This document shows positions 22,741 through 34,715 of a stretch of DNA of 64,000 bases, in pieces; the stretch's first letter is position 1, and each line of letters starts with the position of its first letter. This stretch comes from Cololabis saira (taxonomy: Eukaryota > Chordata > Actinopteri > Beloniformes > Belonidae). The position numbers were made by a program, and so were the translations under genes. The DNA lies in assembly GCF_033807715.1 (NCBI RefSeq), contig NC_084601.1:18220690-18284689 (forward strand), written 5' to 3'. The notes under the pieces were generated by a model that made no database searches, was not told where the DNA came from, and saw only the letters and a list, made by a program, of their open reading frames with translations.

Positions 22741-23031
22741 ATGTGGCCTATGGTGTGGGTTGCGATGCGGACCTATGCGCCTTATGTCACCTTCCCTGCG
22801 GCTTTTGTGATCGGAGCAGTGGGCTACCACCTGGAGTGGTTCATCAGGGGGACGCCCAACACCCGAGATGAAGAGAGAAGTATCTTTGAACTGAGGGAGG
22901 AAAGAAAACTGCAGGAACAAGTGGGTAAAGACAGCACTCAGGTGATCAGCCTTAAAGACAAACTGGAATTCACACCTAAAGCAGCTCTGAACAGGAACCG
23001 GCCTGAAAAGAGCATTGGTGTGGCGGATTAG
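22741..23031 (+). CDS. smim12: Small integral membrane protein 12
   Basis: A 96-residue single-exon reading frame begins [19 protein letters not shown] and closely follows vertebrate SMIM12 (human 92 residues). Residues about 14-33 form one membrane span ending [10 protein letters not shown], followed by an acidic/basic soluble tail with [13 protein letters not shown] and ALNRNRPEK, the conserved C-terminal block. Molecular function is unknown in the family. The acceptor CACACCCAG|GAG at 22719/22720 puts the ATG 21 bases into the exon, which supports this start over upstream frames. In human the gene neighbours GJA4 and the GJB3-5 cluster, and here it lies between two connexins. Overlapping frames on both strands are shadows. 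Confidence 0.97.
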   Translation: MWPMVWVAMRTYAPYVTFPAAFVIGAVGYHLEWFIRGTPNTRDEERSIFELREERKLQEQVGKDSTQVISLKDKLEFTPKAALNRNRPEKSIGVAD

Positions 23032-23785
23032 ATGTTGCAGCATCACCCAAGGATTGCAAGATTGTGTTCTCAGAGCAAATGGGGCGAACTGGAGACCTTG
23101 AGTCACCCAATTCTTTCACTTCTTCACTTACAACCACCTGGAAATATTAGAATTTGTGGATAACTTTTTAGTAGCTGGATCATAAAAATCATATTCTTGT
23201 TTTGAATAAGAGCTTCTATGCGTTGCATATGATTCTCTGACCGGTCCTTACATGGTGCACATACTTGGTCCTGCATTGTTACATCATTCAAGCACACCAA
23301 TTATAACTGTAGTTATTGAACTTTTGGCTGTTTAAGCACGGGTTTGATCTTATCCGAGGTTGTGTTTGATTTAGCTGTCTCCTCGTATAATTGAGAAACC
23401 TTTTTTTGTGTATGTCTGTTTTTTGAAAATATATGATCCAGATTTTATTGTGATGTCGTAACGAAGCCAATCATTCATTGAGACAAATGTTTCAAAGTTT
23501 CTGTCCTTCTGTAAAATCTGTATGTTCAGATGGAACGTTTGATTGTGGACATGAAAGTGTGGAATAACGACAGTTCTTTGTTGTTTTCATCTCCTGTAAC
23601 CTTTGATGGTATGTGACTAAATAAACCAGCAGAGTGGGAGCTTTCTCATGAGGAATAAACTGCTGAGGTGTGTTGTTTGAAGCATGCTCATGATACTTTC
23701 ATTTTAGAAAGTCTGTGTGGGTGGAACACCAAAAGTTTGTAAAATAATTGTATGATGAATAAAGGAGAACTATGTTCATATGCAG
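23032..23785 (+). other. smim12: smim12 3'UTR with two poly(A) signals
   Basis: AATAAA is present at 23620-23625 and 23758-23763, both in a context suited to cleavage shortly downstream. Confidence 0.6.
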
Positions 23786-26700
23786 AAGAATGTCATTCAC
23801 TTCTTTTACACGCCAATATCATCTGCTTTCTAATTCATACATAAAGTAAGAGATGTGTTTTTTTTCTACAAAATGAGAAAACGTAAAGCTGTAAGATTTC
23901 TTAACAGTGGCTTGAAGGCAACTATTGAGTCATTCTTGTGTCCATTAGTCTATTCCATATTGAGCAGGGGTCATACCAACACGGCAAATGGATATCTAAC
24001 AATGTATTTTCTGCTGCAAAATGAGAATTAGGAGGATTATTTAAGACAGATAACCGCTTACTGCAATTAAGCTTCCACTAGATAAACATCATAATGTCAC
24101 ACCTTGTGCATTGTACACAGTAATGCTTATTTATAGGGTAGAAACAGAAAATGGTAAACTGTTAGTTCATTAGTGTTAGTTTTCATATGAATCTTTCATT
24201 TTGTATCTTTAGTTAAAGATCTGACAGTCAGATTGCATGAAAGCATGCCATTCGCAACATTCAAATATTGAGCAGCAACAGGCAAAACTTAGGTCCTTTT
24301 ATTAATTTATTAATTAATTGCCGGATTTAAATAGAAAAAAGACTTTATTGGAATTTATTACTGAATTAGGAAAATGAGATGCTGTTGAAACATTTAGTCA
24401 GGTCCTGTCCTTTAGCTTTTCCTAGAAGTGAAATCGAAAGTTCTGCAACCTCCCTGTTGTGCCAGGATACGTTCAGCCCCACAACCCTGCCAGTGAAATG
24501 AGAAAGATTAAGAGACCCAGATTTCCATTGGCACCTGAGTAGTACATACTGTGCTTTCTGCAGCCGTCCTGAGCCTTTCACTCCCCTTTAGAATTTGCTA
24601 TCGGTGAAATGAGGCGCTCCATTTCAGTGACCTGAGTTGTGAGTGTGTTACAAGAAACAATTACTTCAAGCTGGTGAAGGTTTCTATTTGAGGATGGAGA
24701 AGTGGCGGTGAGACTACAGCGAAGGTCCAGAGTCGACAGGCAGTGTGCTGTGTTTGGGGATGTGAAAGGTGTGTGTGTTTGTATCCCACTGGGAACAATC
24801 AGAGGACAGGTCAGCCGTCAAACAATGGCCCAGCTTCTCAGACCTGGACAGTACTGTGGGAACCACTGAAGCTCCTGGGAAAGGGGGGGGTTTGTTGCAA
24901 GGCATTCCATTGTTCTTGCTGGATGATGGGGATAATGGGTGTGGGTGATGCTGGCTGTTTCTTTTCTTTTTTTTTTTTAAAGGAGATCCAATCCAACATC
25001 CTGAGTGGACAGGCTGGAGACAGCGTTCCCTCTGCTGCATGAACAATAGAGCTGTCTGCCTGCTGGAAGGGTACCACATCGCCTTATTAAACAGCCACAC
25101 ACACATATACAGGCATGCTTCTGTGGCTATCATTTTAAGGACATTCATTCATCATTCATTGAAATTTGACTGGGTGGGGTGCCCTATTTCAAGGACTGGA
25201 GTGTGCTTTTCATTCAGTCAGAAGGTTGTCCCTCAGTCATAAGTCACTTAGGATTTAAAATCTGCAGATTTGCAGGATCTGCAGAATTAACATAATAATC
25301 CAGGCACTTTGATTCTAAACCAAATGGTAATGATTTCTTCAGGATAATGCTTTAATATTTTCTACATTTAATGGCAGCAGGAAAATCTCATATTACAAAT
25401 CCATACATATCAGAACACAAGTCGTTGCCATAGTACTTGGCTTCCTTCAAACGTACAAGCCGACACACAAACAGCAGGTGCCCCACTGTTTTTCAGTTTA
25501 GAGGAAGAAATAGTCAAAGTTATGACAAAGTTACAGAGTTTTAGAAACTGCTATATGCACTTTTTTTTCTCGCATTTTAGATGAATAAGATTTTGTTAAT
25601 CTATCACATCTTCACTGATGTGTTCATTCGCTGCTGGTAAATAAGTTCAAAGTCAATCAGAGTTAAGAGTGGTGTTCACTGAGCGACAGCACGACTCAGT
25701 GCAGAACAAAAATACCATGTGATGTCCTGAAAAACCAAAACTATAATCTGTCTTTTTTTCCTGGGTTTGTTTTTGCGCTGAAGAGTAATTCACTGCTTTC
25801 TCCAGAAACATCTGAATGTGTAGTTCCCGCTCGTGTGTGTATCCAGAAGGAGGACAGCAACGAATCACGTGATTAACCATCATGAAGTCAACTTTATTAC
25901 TCAGTTGTCGCTTTGCGTTCATTTTTGGAACATATGAAAGTGCTGGATGGATGACGTCAGAAGTGAGATCAAGCTCGGACACTGATGCGATGTTAGTGTT
26001 AGCCAGCAGGAGAGACGGCAGGGATATGTGTAAGAAAGAATTAAAATGTTAGCTATCATGTGGTTGATATAATGCTTGTCACTTATGGGTCTTCATGACC
26101 TGACAGAGCGGCCTTAATCGGTTGCAGGCTGCAGCCTGTGAGGAAAAGAGATGTTTCCAAGGTCATGTTTCGTGTCCTTGGTTTCTTTCCCAGAAACATG
26201 AAACATCAAGGTTTTATGGCTTAAGAACACCACTTGGACATGAGGTATTTTTCCTGCAATTCTGCTCCTGGCTGTACGACCGGCTGAGGGGCATCACTTG
26301 CAATATCTCAGGACATTTTTCCACAATATAAGTTTGGTGGTATTCAAATTGACCTATTCTGTCATTGGTCTCTTTTATTAACGTGGTCATTAAAATATCA
26401 TCATTCTGTAGATCACTGGAGCTTTAAATGACTGAAAGGAAAAACAACAACAAATAAACCGAGAATTATCTAAGTCAACCCTCTTTTTGCATTTTTCACT
26501 TTCAATTTTTTATTTTCTTTTTTTCTGACTAGTTTATCGTCTTACCCACAAAATAAGAAAAGAATAAGAGGAATTCTGATGGGGAGATAAACTAAAAGCC
26601 AGTTTTTAACATAAATTTAATTAACGTAATGTAATGTAATGGATATTTTACAAGATACTTCTGAGCCACAACATGTGCCATAAATGTTACCATCTCAATA

Positions 26701-28300
26701 ATCCACAATACAGCGTTCACTCACAACAACTGAAAAATATATGAGGTCTGAGTTGATTTATATGATGAAAAGTCCTTCCTCTGTGGGCCTGATTATATGA
26801 GTGGCTGTTACTCTTCATAAAACTGACTGTTGTGCCACTATCCACTGCAGGTAAGACACTACCGACTCTTCATTTTTTTAAAGAAAAAAAAAAGGAAAAT
26901 ATCCTTTTAACTGACTTGAACCACAAAGCAGCCGCTTTTTGTCCTTTCCCTCCCACCCGTCACTGGCCCAAGAATGGGCAGGCAGGACATCAGGGTAACG
27001 AATGTGTTAAGTACAAAATAATACAACAATGCCCACTGCAGCACCATTGTCAATGTGAACAATCCCTATCTACTAATCCTTGAGGAGAAACGCTGGAACA
27101 GGAAACAGATACAGACCTACTTCCCGTCCAGTATATAAATTTAGAAACTGGTCAAAGAATATTTGTGTTGCTTTTGTTGGGTTGAAAGAATACCCAAATT
27201 GAGAGCGTGGCACACAAACGTGACATTGTTATGGATACACAAAATCGTGTGTCAGTATTGTTTTTAATGGATGTCAGAAGGGACAGAAATGAGTTGGCAC
27301 ACGTTCGTCCTTTCCTCAAATAAACACACCACAGCGTATCGGTAGACCGAAAAAGTAGTCCTCGCTATGCCAAGGAACATTTTTTCAAACTTCATCCAAG
27401 TACTTGGTGAGTGTATCCACCCTGTGGTGGTTATTTTAAGGCCTTTTGGCCCCTACACGATCTGTGCAGATGTGAAAGTCTGAGTTTGGTCATGTTGGTC
27501 ATTTCTTGAGTGTGTTAGTGCATAAAAGTGAGTTGTTGGCATATTTAGCCAACTTGTTTTGCTGGCAAGAAGAGTGACATTTTGGCCAGGAATGGCGCAT
27601 AGAGCAGGTGACCCCTTCAGTGTCTGTCCTCAGGTTGCTTCCAGGTACGCCACTAAACCTTCCCCTACGTGCTCAAGCTGCTTTTATGATGCAAAGGCTG
27701 GGGCGCCATTAGTAAAGTGGCTCACGCTAAAAATAACAACAATGTTTTGTCACATTTAGCTCTAAATTATTTTCAAAAAAAGTGGTAGGATTTTTGGGAG
27801 TCACTTTTAACTCATTTTTAACTTAGAAATATGCTAAATAGTTAAATACAAATATTAAATGTTGTACCTAAGTGTTTAATCTAAACACAAAATCTTAATG
27901 TTAAATGTTAAATCTAAATGTTTGGGGTGAAACTAAATATATAGCTAATATGCAAATTCAGGGCAAAAGCTGGAGGATGTCTGACTGTGTTTATAGAATT
28001 AAAAGAGTGAATTGAACACAACTTACTGGAAGAAAACATGTATATACATGATTGTTACATATATTACCTAAAGCAAAAACTTGTTTGGTGAAATTACATT
28101 TGAAGTGTTCTTTGAGTTTTTCGTGTTTATCGGGCCATGGCAACAATACAATGTACTGTGGCAAGAAATGGGCTGTTGCTCAGTTTGAATGCCAAGTCAG
28201 ACATGTTAACATGGGCAGTTAATACTTGGCGAGCACATGTCAGGACAGTAAATGGAAGCAAGGACACATATCTGTCTGTATGAAATGGATCAGTGTATTT
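23786..28300. other. Intergenic stretch, no gene seen
   Basis: No coding exon is supported. Frames of up to 144 codons (minus strand near 24714-25148, and 109 codons at 25653-25982) match no family I know. A segment near 26083-26108 shares 'tcttcatgacctgacagag' with 2462-2480. Confidence 0.5.
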
Positions 28301-28310
28301 GTGTACTTAA

Positions 28311-28937
28311 CCTTCGTCTGTTGTTAGGGTCGCCACCGACCCGTTCTTAGGTTTTAAATTCATAAAACTACCACAAAAATGCGTTTATTGCATCAAGGCT
28401 TTTTGACTTTGTCAGGAACCTTTATTTCAACAAAATAATATCCAACATTTTTTTTTCACTAAATTATAAAATGCTCTGGTTGAAATTGTTACCTTTTACT
28501 TTTTTTCCATTTCCTTGAAGTAAATGGGTCGAAATGTACCCATAACACCATAGATGTTACTATAGTTAATAATATTAAAATGAAAAAATAAATTAAACAA
28601 ATTTATTTAAGATATGTGTTCTAATACCTCTCCGTAATAGCCAGGTAACACAACAACCTTTTATTTATTCATATGATTCTCTTGAGGCTCATTTTACCAG
28701 TTTTTAAAATTGAAATTAAGGGTTAAACTGACAAAAAAAGGCCCAGAGTCCAATACCAAAAATATTAAAACCAATATTTTCATGGATAAGGAAGCCTAAC
28801 AATGTAACCAAGAGATGAGAAACAAATTCGATGATGGATAATTGCTTTTAGTGTATTTTAGAGATAATTTAAAACACGGGTCAAAACCGACCCGTTAACA
28901 TCAGAGATGGTAACAGAAAGCTAACACCAGACAAAGG
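28311..28937. mobile_element. TTAA-flanked element (piggyBac-type), 627 bp
   Basis: The ends CCTTCGTCTG and CAGACAAAGG are near-perfect inverted repeats flanked by TTAA (28307-28310, 28938-28941). Subterminal GGGTCG...CGACCCGTT motifs repeat in inverted order at both sides, a pattern familiar from fish piggyBac derivatives. No transposase frame is left. Confidence 0.82.
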
Positions 28938-28991
28938 TTAATAACACAGCTCACCTAAAAGGCAGACCGAGGCAACATATCATTCCACTCC

Positions 28992-29108
28992 CACATCAAC
29001 GCCACCATCCGGCCTGCCTACCTCCACCTCCGAAACATCAACCGCCTCCGCTCTTCACTCACTCCCAACAGGGCAGCAATCCTGCTTCACTCTCTGGTCA
29101 CTTCCAGA
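28992..29108 (+). pseudogene. LINE reverse-transcriptase fragment A
   Basis: Thirty-nine open codons read HINATIRPAYLHLRNINRLR and then SSLTPNRAAILLHSLVTSR, the thumb-region pattern of a fish non-LTR retrotransposon (typically HLRNIARLRPSL...LIHAFVTSR). The fragment is cut off at 29108 by the next repeat. Confidence 0.7.
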
Positions 29109-29372
29109 GAGACCAGGAGGCAGGAGTTCCAAAATAAGGTGATTAACCAAAAGCGCTGCTGAGTAGAGAGAAACGAGAGCGGAGAGAAAAGCCTAACAGG
29201 AAACATGGAGGGATGAAACAGTACGGACCAGCAGGGAGCAAGGGAAAGACAAGACAAGATATACACAAAGGGCTTGTGATGCAGACAATCAGGGCAGATG
29301 GGAACCAGGGAAGTCAAGGCAGAACTGAAACACAAAGACACGGGTTTCAAAATAAAACAGGAACTAAATAAC
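29109..29372 (-). repeat. Interspersed repeat, minus copy of the 41761 family
   Basis: Read on the minus strand, it carries 'cccatctgccctgattgtct' and 'cttgtctttcccttgctccc', and it aligns for over 150 bp with 41780-41960 on the plus strand. It separates two LINE reverse-transcriptase fragments. Confidence 0.8.
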
Positions 29373-29408
29373 CAAACCAACATTTTTTTAAATATATATT
29401 TTGCCATT

Positions 29409-30050
29409 ATGTCCCCCAGCACTGTTGGGTTCCAGCAGCTGTTGGATTTATGCTCCGACTATGGGGTTGAGTTTGATGTACAGTACAATGCAAAAAAGAG
29501 TGTTGTATTGATATGTAAGACCAAGGAGGATCAGATGCTGCACTTTCCAATGTTTTACCTGTCAGGGCAATCCCTTTGTGTATCTAACTGTACAAAATAT
29601 CTTGGGCACATAATCACTGACAAGATAGAAGATGATGCTGACCTGTACAGGCAGAGACGAATGTCGTATGTCCAAGCAAACATGCTCGTCAGGAAATTCC
29701 ATTACTGTTCCGATGATGTGAAAGTGAGCTTGTTTCGTGCTTACTGCACCCCTATGTATGCAGCCCCATTATGGGTCAACTACAAAAAGGAGACCCTGCG
29801 CAAACTTCAGGTAGCATATAATGACTGTCTGAGGATACTGATGAAAAAGCCCAGGAGTAGCAGTGCTAGTAAACTCTTTTGTGACTCAGGGCTAAGCACT
29901 TTACAGGCTCTCTTGAGGAACCTGATGTTTAAGTTTATGTCTCGACTTGATGAGTCACAAAACCGTATTATAATGAAGCTCACAAGCTCGATCAGATATC
30001 AATCCTATCTATGGAAACATTGGTATGGGTGCCTTTTAAGACTCTCATGA
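29409..30050 (+). pseudogene. LINE reverse-transcriptase fragment B, C-terminal part
   Basis: An open frame of 213 codons shows the C-terminal part of a non-LTR (jockey-like) reverse transcriptase: FQQLLDLCSDYGVEFD, KYLGHIITD, ANMLVRKFHYCSDDVKVSLF, AYCTPMYAAPLWVNYKKETL, then a LRNLMFKFMSRLDESQN block. The catalytic YADD region lies upstream in full elements and is absent, so the piece is 5'-truncated. The frame upstream of 29409 belongs to the neighbouring repeat and should not be counted. An AATAAAG near 30130 suggests the element's own 3' end. Confidence 0.85.
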
Positions 30051-30159
30051 ATAAGAGTATGGTTTTATGTGTTTATGTAGTTGTGTATTTTTTATGTTGT
30101 ATGTCTTGCTATTGGGTCTAGAGCCCGTAATAAAGTTTATATACAGTATATTGGTAAAA

Positions 30160-33100
30160 CTGCTACATGTTAATTGGGTATAAAAATCAAATGTGTTTCT
30201 TTTGTATTTTAGCTGTTGCTTTTCAGAAGTGTTAGATCAAAGTGAAAGAAAAAAAACCTGTTTCATCAGAGGAACATTTAAAAATCTACTTTCTCATTAT
30301 ACATTTATCACAAATACGAAGTTATAACAACTATATTCTCACATGACAACTTAAAACCAGATTCTGTAGAACAGAAATGAATTTATGACTTTACTTTTTA
30401 ATTAATCTCTTCTATTTCATTCCCTCCTGTGTGGAAATAGATATGAGATGATCATAGATTGAAAACGTAGTATCCCACAATGCATTTCGCAGGGACCAAA
30501 AATAATGGATATATTGTTGCTGCAAACTTACGTACTTCAGTTTCGAAACTATCGTTTAAGTACGAGGCGCGGCCTCTTTAACGCAGAGAAACTCAACTCG
30601 TGGTGACACTTTCAAAATTCAAAAATTAACACATAAAGCCAGAACTTAAAAACAATCAAATTAACATTAAATTAAAGTACTTTTACCTAAAATAAGACCC
30701 GCTGTATTATTGCTCAAGACAAACAGTCACACATAAGAGACACCAAAACCTCAAAGTACATGTCAAATAAAGTTTCTCCAAACAGGTTTTTGTTCTAGGC
30801 ACTTATTGTCACTATAATAAATATCCTTATGTTAATTTCTCCCAATAAGTTGGTTTCAATTGGTTGTTTTCATTCAGTCGACCTACTCTAAGTTTTATTT
30901 TGGTACTTCTGGTTACCGGTTTACCTAATTTTCAGTTTCCCCAAAACATGTATATTTAATATTTAAAACTAATATTTAGATTTTACATTTAACATTTACA
31001 GAAATTTACACCACTTTTTTGAACATGATTTGGAGCTAAATGTAACAAAATGTTGCTGTTAAACAGCGTCCAAAAGCAAACAACTATTTTTTTGCGACAT
31101 GAGTGTACACTCATTCACACGAGTGTAGGGCTGCCTGTCTCTGTGTCAGATGAAACTGCAAGTGGCTCACCAACAGAGCGAGGAAATGCATCAACGGTGA
31201 CTTCAACAATGTCAGGAAATAGTCACAGGGGCATCTGATCCCTGCAGTTCCCTAAGTAACCTCTGACGAAGACTTTATGGGTACTCTTGATCAATCTCTT
31301 CCCATCATTTAACTCCCACTCACTTTATTTTCACAGATTTATAAAAACAAATATCTCTGTTCATCTTTTGTTGTGGCATAGTTTGAAAAACATTCTCAGC
31401 AAGCCCATTATAGGAAACAGTCTAGACAGAAATAATAGGCAATCAGAAAAATGAATGGGGGAGTGTCTAATAAATGTCCTATTGTTCTGACAGAGAAGCC
31501 ACAATAGCTTCAATCAGTACCGTTTAAAGAGTTTTGACAAGCAGCAGATATCCTGCATTCGCTGGTATTCCAACCTGTCTGTTTGTTCTTCTCCCTGAAC
31601 AGGAGGTGAGAGTTTAGTTTGCGGAAAGAGTAATCTGTGCTTTCATGTGACGCAGCTCCGCTGTTCCGTTGCTGGCTTGGGCTGGCACCAGCGGGCCGAT
31701 ATGGGTCGGCCCCTGCGCAAGCTGTTCCATGACCCCCTGGCTTTTTGTGAAAGCACAGACATAACCAGGCACACTCATGCACACCCACCCAGGCGGAGAT
31801 AGCAAAACTGGACCTGAATGCCAGCAAAGTTCTTGTGAAAACGGCTTCTGTTTGAATTTTTGAATCTTTCATTTATTTTTCGAAAAAAGAAACTGCTAAT
31901 TTACCTTCAACTTCGGCCCATAAACCCATTCCTCTGCCAGGACTGTGTTTTCACTCTCCTATAATTATTAAAACTACAAAACATTTTGGAAAACTAAAAG
32001 GAAATAGTAGTATATTGACCTTGTGCACATTTCAGTCTGTTTGTTATGAGAGACTGGTTCACTGAAATTTCCCATTAGCCCCCTTTTGCCACCATAACTT
32101 CTTACCGTCATGAAGACAGTTTAACATGTCAATGATGAGCCTGTAAGTTCTGCTGTTACATCTCTGAAAAGACATCAAACTGCATTTTATTGTACATGTG
32201 CGAGAGCCTTTGAAGACGCCAAGCTCTGAATTTTATCAGATGTGCTATATATATATAAAAAAAAAAAAAGCAGCCAGGCCTCTCTAGGGGATGTTAAGTA
32301 AAATGTAAAACACAGCTTCAGCTTGTATGATCTACCGGCATATGAATGATGCAATCTTTTTCTGCATAGCCGGGACCTGGAATGTGAAAACAGGCATTAA
32401 ATCAAAGCTTTTTACCTCCATTTATTCTCTCAGGAGGCTGTACTCATGATACATAACCCTCATCCCCAACTCTGGATTCCTCTGTTCAATTTGTTACTGT
32501 GAGTAATTCAGGTCCTCTTGTTGCAACAACACTCAGAGAGGGGCAATTTGGGCACAAAAGCAATATTTTCTTGAGGGGTACAACTGAAATCTCATCTCAT
32601 CCCTGCTTTTGCAAAGGAACGTAAATAAAACCATCTATACACAATTTGAAAAGCATGGAGCCTCTCTATGGCATATTTATTATTGTTTCAAAGAGTATAG
32701 AAATATATTATATGTTATGTGGCATGTTATGTGAAGATTATGTCATGAACTGAGGATGTAATTGTTAATTATTTATGCTTTGAGCTTTATTTTCTTCAAA
32801 TATAATAAATATCAGCGCAGGTTTTACTTAACGATGCATAAAAAAGGCTGTTAAAGGAAGTTTTCACATAGTCAGCCGTATCCTTTTGCTGAATTTGTAC
32901 ATTCCTGTACCGCTTTCAGTCCATTCGATGTGCAATAACAATTCTCCCAAGTGCTGCCGTGGTCCTTTCTCCCTCTGTCCTGGTAGCTGAAATAATATGG
33001 TCACTGGCAATGATGAGTCACATCCAATCCCACAAATTCCAAACTCTGGCTTCCCCCTTTGCTTTTCGCCTGCCTTTCCCACTCTGCATCGACTTGAGTG

Positions 33101-33370
33101 ACCAGAACTCACTGGGTGAAAGAGGAAAAGTGTATTATGCGAATGCATGCATGCGTGCCTGCGTCCAGGCTGCAATTATCCTCCCGGGAGTTAAGTAGGA
33201 TCCAGAGAGCGGGACATTCTGTGGTGAGGATAGAGCCACTGCGAGAGGAGGCCGCTCCAAACAGCTCAGGGGGGGGGTTACAGTGCAAATCTCAGGGGAA
33301 TGGGCTTAAATCTGCATTCCCTCACATAAACACTCCCAAAGAAGGTCCTCCACAGACCCCCGCTAGCGGT
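30160..33370. other. Intergenic stretch, no gene seen
   Basis: AT-rich spacer with no exon-like or transposon-end signal I can support. The right end may be 3' flank of the alpha connexin: TTTATT at 33372-33377 is a minus-strand AATAAA about 185 bp past its stop. Confidence 0.5.
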
Positions 33371-33560
33371 ATTTATTATTTTTTTCCTCAAGTTCAGCAC
33401 TTACACTTGAAGCCAAAATGGTTCATTTTGAAGAGATTTGTTTGTCTCTGGGTTCACAGAGGACTCTCTCTCATCTTTTACAGTTTCTAGATAGTATTTT
33501 AAAAAGAGAGAGACTTTAGAAGCAGACAAAATGCTTCATGCACATAGACGACATACTGCA

Positions 33561-34706
33561 TCATACGTAATGTTTTTGTTTTGAGTATCCTTTATGAGCA
33601 TTCTTTGGACTTTTCTTTGGACTTTTCCCAGTGTGGTGTTTCTTATAATGGCATCTAGGGAGATGCGTCTTCCTCATTGCACCCATGTAGTTCACGTAGC
33701 TGGGAAGCAGGTCACCTCCAGCCTCTCCAGGTTCCCAGTTCACCTCTATTGTCACATCCTCGTGACTCTCACAGGGATTGGTATCTAATGCGGCCTCATC
33801 CTGCGTGGGGAAGCTGGTGTGACTCCCTGGGCCCGTGTAGGCCTGCGGCACCTCCGTCGGAGGCTCCAGAGGCTCATGTCGAGCCGGTACCTGCTTAGGC
33901 CGAGGTAGGTAGTCTAGCTGCTTGATGCGGTAGCGTTTCTCCAGCCGCAGAGAAATGGCAAGCATGACCAGATGGATGAGCTCAATGACGTTGAGGAGCA
34001 GGGAGATGGCAGCAATCACCTGGATGTAGATGGTGAAGATGGTCTTTTCCGTGGGGCGTGAGACAAAGCAGTCCACCACGTGAGGGCAAGGGAAGCCTGT
34101 GCACTCAAACTTGTCCTTAATGAAGAAGCCATCATAGAGGAACCAAAGCCCAGCAATAAATCCAGCCTCAAGGAGAACCTTGAACAGGATGCTGAATGCA
34201 TATGCAGCCAGCAGCCTCCCTTTTAGTTTAGGAACCTCAACAGAGGCCTTATTAGTTGTTCTACTATTCCCACTGCTCTTGTCTTTCTCCTTTTCTTCTG
34301 CATTGCCTTTAGTCACATTGTTATCACTCCTTTTGATCTCAATCTCAATCACTTTTTCCTGCTCGTCATCCTTCCCTTCTTCACTTTTGGGATCCTTCCT
34401 GGCCCTTATAGCCACATATCCAAAGTAGAAAATGGTCGGCGTGGAGACGAAGATGACTTGGAGGACAAAGTAGCGGAAGTGGGATATGGGGAACGCTCGG
34501 TCGTAGCAGACAGGGGTGCAGCCAGGTTGCTTGGTGTTGCAGACAAAGTCGGCTTGCTCGTCATCCCATGCAGACTCGATAGCAGTTCCCAGCACCAGCA
34601 TGCGAAACAGAAACAGCACAGTAAGCCAGACGCGACCGATAGCCGTCGAGTACTCTTGGCCGTCCTCCAGCAGGTGCTCCAGGAAGGACCAGTCAGCTCT
34701 GGACAT
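33561..34706 (-). CDS. cx39.4: Alpha-type connexin, cx39.4/gja4-like
   Basis: Gap-junction subunit of 381 residues in one coding exon. The N terminus MSRADWSFLEHLLEDGQEYS carries the extra Ser-Arg that I recall from zebrafish Cx39.4, and an E10-xxx-E14 motif. M1 is about residues 26-43. Loop 1 cysteines are C56, C63 and C67 (C-x6-C-x3-C). M2 is about 78-100, followed by a charged cytoplasmic loop (101-165) rich in Lys, Glu and Asp, M3 about 166-190, loop 2 cysteines C202, C207 and C213 (C-x4-C-x5-C), FVSRPTEKT and M4 about 222-247. The 134-residue tail ends in a Lys/His-rich stretch. I chose this ATG because a good acceptor (GTCCCTTTCAG|GAG) lies nine bases upstream, so a 28-codon extension is intronic. 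Cx39.4 works with Cx41.8 in zebrafish pigment-cell patterning. Connexin identity is certain; the exact paralogue is less so. Confidence 0.92.
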   Translation of the reverse strand: MSRADWSFLEHLLEDGQEYSTAIGRVWLTVLFLFRMLVLGTAIESAWDDEQADFVCNTKQPGCTPVCYDRAFPISHFRYFVLQVIFVSTPTIFYFGYVAIRARKDPKSEEGKDDEQEKVIEIEIKRSDNNVTKGNAEEKEKDKSSGNSRTTNKASVEVPKLKGRLLAAYAFSILFKVLLEAGFIAGLWFLYDGFFIKDKFECTGFPCPHVVDCFVSRPTEKTIFTIYIQVIAAISLLLNVIELIHLVMLAISLRLEKRYRIKQLDYLPRPKQVPARHEPLEPPTEVPQAYTGPGSHTSFPTQDEAALDTNPCESHEDVTIEVNWEPGEAGGDLLPSYVNYMGAMRKTHLPRCHYKKHHTGKSPKKSPKNAHKGYSKQKHYV

Positions 34707-34715
34707 CCTCTGCTC

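Noticed and set aside
24714..25148. 144-codon minus-strand frame
   Set aside because: Includes a poly-Lys run from a poly-T tract and no domain; treated as noncoding.
25653..25982. 109-codon minus-strand frame with CC and H residues
   Set aside because: Considered as a possible zinc-finger or THAP-like remnant, but the residue spacing does not fit either.
29298..29408. N-terminal 37 codons of the reverse-transcriptase frame
   Set aside because: They are translated from the adjacent interspersed repeat and not from the LINE.
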